Shown here piece after piece: positions 59,030-64,000 of a stretch of DNA of 64,000 bases. The stretch is from Trichobilharzia regenti (Eukaryota > Platyhelminthes > Trematoda > Strigeidida > Schistosomatidae). Every line of letters starts with the position of its first letter. The first letter of the stretch is position 1. The position numbers were made by a program, and so were the translations under genes. The notes under the pieces are model-generated. The model was not told the DNA's origin and searched no databases. It saw nothing but the letters and a program-made list of their open reading frames with translations. The stretch covers positions 121,783,842 to 121,847,841 of the forward strand of contig OX235270.1 in assembly GCA_944472135.2 (NCBI GenBank), written 5' to 3'.

Positions 59030-60118
59030 AGCTACAATCGTGACGTTGTATTACAAATAGATACTTTTCCGTTGGTATAAGAGTATATTCCACAAATGTA
59101 ATCCAGGTTGCGTCGTGGAGAAAGTTAATTCGTTATTAACCAGGCAACTGAAAGATATGGGACCAATAATGTTTGCAGATCATTTGTCATTGTAAATGGT
59201 CAAATATCCACATCATTCATTCTCATTCAAAAAGTCAAATGGAAGCTAAAATGGTGAGAGAAAAAAGAAGACAAACAACAGCAACGCAAAAGAAAGCAAC
59301 GGGAGTCCTTAAGGAGTGATTAATAAATATACACATATATATTCGGTTTAGTAACTGTGGTTATTTTGGTACACAAACTAACTAGTCCCGTTATGCTAAC
59401 TTTTATATTATGTGTAAACTAATATTATTACTGTCCTGTGTAGAAATGTTAATCATCTAGTTCCAATAATATTAAAATTTATAATTGTAGTTTGTTGTAA
59501 CTACACGTTTAAAGAACTTAAAATATCTATGTAGGGTGAAAAAGAAGGTGTAAGAGTCAGGCGCAAAAGTGCACTGTCATCTTTGAGTAGTCTGGTGACT
59601 GAGGAGATGAACACTGGAAGTGTGTTTGCATCGCGCACATTAGCTGGTAGTCTATTCCAAATGACTGAAAACTTATTTAAGAAGAAGTTGTACCGCACGT
59701 AAGTCTGACAGTGCTCCATAGCAGCTAGGTTGTGATGATTTCTAAGATTGTAACTAATGACAGCGGTAGGTTTAGTTATTGGCTCGGAGGAGTGCAAGAG
59801 AAGATAAGTTAGCTTGTAGTAAAAGATAAGGTTTAGCTTAAGACGTCTTTTCCAGGGTGGTTCTAATCTTAGTCTTACGCATCGCTCATGGTATTCCAGA
59901 CCACTTTCTAAACCAAGAGTTCTTGAGGTAAACTGCCGTTGCACTCCCTCTAATTTAAGCTTGTCATTTTGTCTTAGTCCGCTAAGAATAAACGGGCAGT
60001 ATTCTAAGATAGGTCGGACACATAATTTGTATAATAAAACCCTAGTTTCACAACAAAAGAAATTGCGTGTTATGCATCCCATCAGCCTTCGCGTTTTACG
60101 TCTGGCATAATCATATGC
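59030..60118 (-). mobile_element. CR1-B LINE C-terminus and 3' UTR, antisense, 5'-truncated
   Basis: The minus frame 60082-59501 (193 codons) is intact: CVRPILEYCPFILSGLRQND, LKLEGVQRQFTSRTLGLESG and PPWKRRLKLNLIFYYKLTYL. It matches 38245-38800 at high identity without its stop and frame changes. The 3' UTR to 59030 matches 38760-39285. Truncated near 60118. Confidence 0.92.
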
Positions 60119-61610
60119 CTACAACCACGGGATGAAAACGAAACGAAGTCCATTTTCCCGCTCAACCTGGAGGACAATTGTACAATTCAATAACTATACA
60201 GCCTAGTTCAGACAATGTGTATTTATATATATATCAAATATTTAACTGTTGAAACATTATTAACTTGTAGACAATCTACGATTTGATATTATATCATACT
60301 TGATCGTGCCTGTAAAAAAGGCATGCATTTTCATGTAAATTTATATGTTTATATGAGAATATACATTATTATTATTAAGTATAGGCCAAATAAAGAACCC
60401 CACCCACTTCTGTAACCTAACTAAAAATAAAAGTTCCTTAGTCCATAGCAAAACCAGTACTCCAACACCTAATTCTTCACCGTAAACAGCACACACCAAC
60501 TTGATAGACATCGGTGAGCATGATGCTGAAACCCCTCTTAATATAGGATCGTTGTAAATCACGTCTCATAAACCGTTAATGCCCAGCTCTCGCTACGCTC
60601 GGGCCCACGCTGTTCCTTGAAGATTTCAGAAACGCTTAGTTATAACGGACGAAAAAACCAAAACACCGATTGGCCGCTTGATATTTCTTTATTGTTACAC
60701 CAACATATAAAAAGAATAAGCGAACTAAGGTCTGAAAACAAATATTACAATAATAAATCATTGTATTACTTCTGACGATGTTTCACTCTTCTTTCTGAAC
60801 AGCGACCGATGAGACGATGACTGTCGTATTGATGCCTCCGCGAAAATTGGGGAAGTTGATTTTAAGCAAACAACCAAGAATTGATCGTTCAATCTTCAAC
60901 TCCATTGACACTCCCCGGCAAAATACGGATCCATACCTTTTTTCTTCACGACCAATGCACGTTGACTTGGATGCCATTGCGAGAACCTGGGTCACACGGA
61001 CAGAGCTGAAATGGAAAACAAACAGAAAAGCCAACACACCACAAGCATACTCACAGCACAATCTCACACATCGCTGACGACCTGCGCCTCCAGACAGAGA
61101 CCTCCTCTTGACATCTTGCAACACAATCGCCACTTGCTAGAATGACTCTTGCAGAATGCAAAGTGACCATGGCAGCACCTCACGATACTCTACGCACATC
61201 CTCTTATCTACTCATTACCAATTACCACTGAAATCGCTTGTCACTCATTCTGCCTCAGTTCTAGTAGCGGTGACGCATGCGAGCCTCAGTCGTTTACACT
61301 CTTTCTCCCCGGCGTGTCGGACCACAGCTAACAATTATCTCCGTGTGCATTTCATTCTCAGCAATAGCCTCCCCGGCGTATACGCCCCATCTGCTGTCCT
61401 TAACATCAATCAATTCATTCATGGATGTAGAAAACAAGAAACATCTTCAGAAGTAATCACGACGAAAATTTTAACAAAATTACGCAATAAAAACAAGACA
61501 CGAAAACAACAAGTAAACACAATGAATCCAAAATACACCAATTGCTATGACACACCACACGTATATACAAACAGTACACACAAACTCGCAGATCATGTCT
61601 TGGTGGAATT
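60119..61610. other. possible LTR or non-coding part of the BEL element
   Basis: From about 60580 the composition becomes GC-richer than the neighbourhood. No intact gene is seen. By position it could contain the 3' LTR of the minus-strand BEL-like element, but no TG..CA ends or repeat pair can be shown within the window. Confidence 0.35.
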
Positions 61611-62056
61611 CCTTTGAAGAATTGCAGGACTTACACCAGTACGCCTACAACCCTTCACAGGTTGACGATTGTAATTTGTGGAATGTCCGGACACAAACAA
61701 GATTAACCAACAATTACATCAATTGGAACTCACACAATTATTTAACACAAACATATGTACAATCAACACATCAAATGTTGTGGATTCTGACACGACAAAC
61801 TACCCTTGAAGAACTGTAGGACTTACAGCAGTACGCCTACATTCCTTCTCAGGTTGATGATCCAAGTGGAAGTCGTCCGGACACAAACAGAATTACCAAC
61901 AGCTAGATGACAGATGATATCAATTCAGTATATACAATATGAACATATGTACAAAATCACACACCGAGCACATTGGACTGCTCATTGATGCGCTACCCTT
62001 TGAAGAATTGTAGGACTTACACCAGTACGCCTACAACCCTTCTCAGGTTGACGCTC
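61611..62056. repeat. tandem repeat, 192-194-bp period, 2.3 copies
   Basis: Units start at 61611, 61803 and 61997. The conserved core is ttgaagaa-tg-aggacttaca-cagtacgcctaca--ccttc-caggttgacg/atga, followed by gtccggacacaaaca in the first two. The last, partial unit abuts the stop codon of the gag-like frame. Confidence 0.85.
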
Positions 62057-64000
62057 TAGGTTGGAAAATCGTCGCAGAGTTCATTTGCTAACTTCCTTCT
62101 ATGAGCTATATCCTCAAATCTGAACGGCAACACGCCCATGTCATTGTATCGTAGAATATAGATGACGAACAAACACACGACATATCTCATCAACCAAGTG
62201 TAGAAACAGAGTAATTTACACCAAAGATAATAGCATTCAAATAGTAACTTGAAACTAGAAATGCCTTTATTCATGCAAGTCAATTTAACAATTACTCTCT
62301 CGTTTACACTTGGCTTATTCTCACTAAACTGAGCAATATCTTTCGTCTTTTCAAACGCACCAATACTATCATAGTCATTGCACAAGATACTTGAGTTGAT
62401 GGGTGTCTGTTTCATTGTGGATGACAGCACCAACGACGACTGATTGATATCGGTTGATGAAGTTAGCGGTGGATCAAAAGCTGTTGTTGCTCGGCTTTCA
62501 GAAGTTTGTCTACCTATAAGACCACCACCACTGCTGTCTTTTACTATCAGCTCAGGTTTAGCACTAGCATCTGATGATAGGTGGGCTACATGCTGATCAA
62601 TCACACTGACGGTCTCACAAGTATGCGTGCCTTCTGCAACTGAATCTGCATTTATTTCTACTTCACGTTCAAGTTGTACAGAACCTTTGTTCAACTTAGT
62701 AGTAGTAGGCATATCCCTCATCTCATAATGATCAACCAAAGACAACTGTGGAGTATCATGATCATTATCACGAATATTCACTTTACCGTCAACTTCATCA
62801 TTTTCAAACTCTTTAATAACAGAAGTAGACAATTTTGGTTCCTCCTCACAAATCCCCAAAGGTTTTATATCTTCACTCTGACTAGTTATACTTTGTAAAC
62901 TTGTGGAGTCAGAACTCCACTCTGAAGCAGTAACTCTATTCTGTGACACTCTATTCAACAATGGCTTACCAGTTGCAACTACAGACTTCTTCACCGCACC
63001 GTTATCGTCACACAATTCGGAGTCAGACCTGGAGTTTACATTTAGCTTATCACTGAACTTGCTCACCGGTTCACAGTTCACTTCTGTATGCACCTCTTGC
63101 ACACGTGTACAACAAAACCGTGTTTGTCTTGCATCTTGTAACTTATCTGTTGAGGATGTACTACGAAACCTGTTACACTCACTAGGTCTATATGCATTAC
63201 TAGACATCATGGAGTCTTCTCGATATCCACCTCTCTGAGGCCTACTCGTCATCAATGATTGCATTTCGTTCTCAGACTGCTCTATTCTAGGGGTGAGATG
63301 TAATAGACTGGCGAACTTGCTCATAGATTGATTGACGCTATCTTTTACCAGTTTCAGGATATCATCAAACTTTGGCTCGATACCCTCATCCTCCATACGG
63401 GAGCTTATCTTCACCCACTTCCTTTGCAGTCGAGTAGGTAGACGTCTTGCTATTACTTCTAGGATAAAACTCGAGTTGAGGTCACTCATTCGATTCATCG
63501 AAATCATTCCATTCTTGTAAATTAGCAAATTATCTAAAAACTCAGTGAGTGCCTGGGAGTCATCCTGTAATTGACCACCATTACCCTTAACAGCCTCGAA
63601 TAATTTCCCTGCAATCATCGAAGGTCTTCCAAACCTTTGACGTAATATGCTCATAGCCTCGTAGTAGCCCTCTTTTGGCTTCATAAACTTACAGCACTGT
63701 ATAGCTCTTGCAGCATCTCCAGTGCAATATCTCATCAAATACATTAACTTCAATTCATCACTTAATAGAAAACTACTCAACATGATCTCAAACTCCTTTA
63801 CAAATTGTAAATAATCAGCTGGGTTTCCATCAAAACACCGTGGTTCTAATTTAGGGAGTTTGATGTTCCTATTATCCCTGAACGGCGAAACAGTAACATC
63901 AACCATGTCATGCTTAACATCAGACACATCGTTACAATTAACAGACAAGTCAACATGACTTACTTTCCTGTTTGCATCCAAGACACTCTGTCCCTTCTTT
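62053..64000 (-). CDS. BEL/Pao-type retrotransposon gag-like protein, 5' end beyond the window
   Basis: The minus frame is open from the window edge (no stop up to 64000) to TAG at 62053-62055, at least 647 codons. Near residue 40 it has KLPKLEPRCFDGNPADYLQF, then LMYLMRYCTGDAARAIQ, ALTEFLDNLL and RRLPTRLQRKW. This matches the gag-like domain (DUF1759 type) of BEL/Pao elements. The middle is acidic and Ser-rich. A hydrophobic, Cys/Tyr-rich stretch near the end (FECYYLWCKLLCFYTWLMRY) could be a membrane segment. No CCHC knuckle, protease or RT follows in the remaining 60-62 kb region, so this is a gag-only, probably non-autonomous or deleted copy. The long intact frame suggests recent insertion or some constraint. 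Confidence 0.8.

Noticed and set aside
61156..61617. 153-codon plus-strand frame
   Set aside because: No recognisable domain; biased composition; it overlaps the probable non-coding or LTR region of the minus-strand BEL-like element.
62674..63520. three plus-strand frames over the gag region
   Set aside because: They are shadows of the long minus-strand gag frame, which has the recognisable domain.

Overview
The window is AT-rich, gene-poor animal DNA with long introns and many decayed retrotransposons. The mix of RTE-clade non-LTR elements (SR2-like), several CR1-like LINE families and a BEL/Pao-type gag suggests a digenean flatworm, most likely a schistosomatid blood fluke. The species cannot be fixed from the sequence alone. 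No prokaryotic features, CRISPR arrays, rRNA genes or convincing functional tRNAs were seen.

The one recognisable host gene lies on the + strand. Eight exons between 5382 and 30406 encode the Rab-GAP (TBC) domain and C-terminus of a TBC1D15/17-like protein. Splice phases are consistent across all seven introns, and both catalytic fingers (IDKDVPR and GYFQGM) are present. The N-terminal exons are not seen and probably lie upstream. The last exon carries an apparent one-base deletion near its start. A second possible host exon is an ATG-less reading frame on the - strand at 250-576.

Layout: 960-2940 is a 5'-truncated RTE (family 2). 3594-5243 is an antisense RTE-1 remnant carrying a nested sense RTE-1 tail. 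5382-30406 is the TBC gene, whose introns hold mostly antisense RTE pieces, tRNA-like elements and hairpin repeats. 30407-32618 is largely featureless. 32619-39285 is CR1-B, then an RTE-1 copy with an intact 5' end but a missing 3' end, then a second CR1-B copy. 39286-43390 has no recognised gene. 43391-46930 holds RTE fragments around another LINE. 47773-49325 is CR1-C (antisense). 50520-55100 is CR1-A (antisense) with an ORF1 that has a PHD-like finger. 56246-58425 is an internally deleted CR1-D. 59030-60118 is a 3' piece of CR1-B (antisense). 61611-64000 holds a 192-bp tandem repeat and a BEL/Pao gag frame that runs off the window edge.

The most notable structures are: (i) a near-identical 2,297-bp inverted repeat (22481-24777 and 33819-36115) flanking the last three TBC exons; both arms carry the same 290-bp mosaic insertion; (ii) a repeat with a hammerhead-like core (CTGAAGA, 6-bp hairpin, GAAA) whose two copies show compensatory changes in the stem; (iii) a PHD-like finger in CR1-A ORF1 whose in-frame TGA falls on a predicted zinc-ligand cysteine; (iv) a 155-bp hairpin mini-element present three times, once inserted inside CR1-A.
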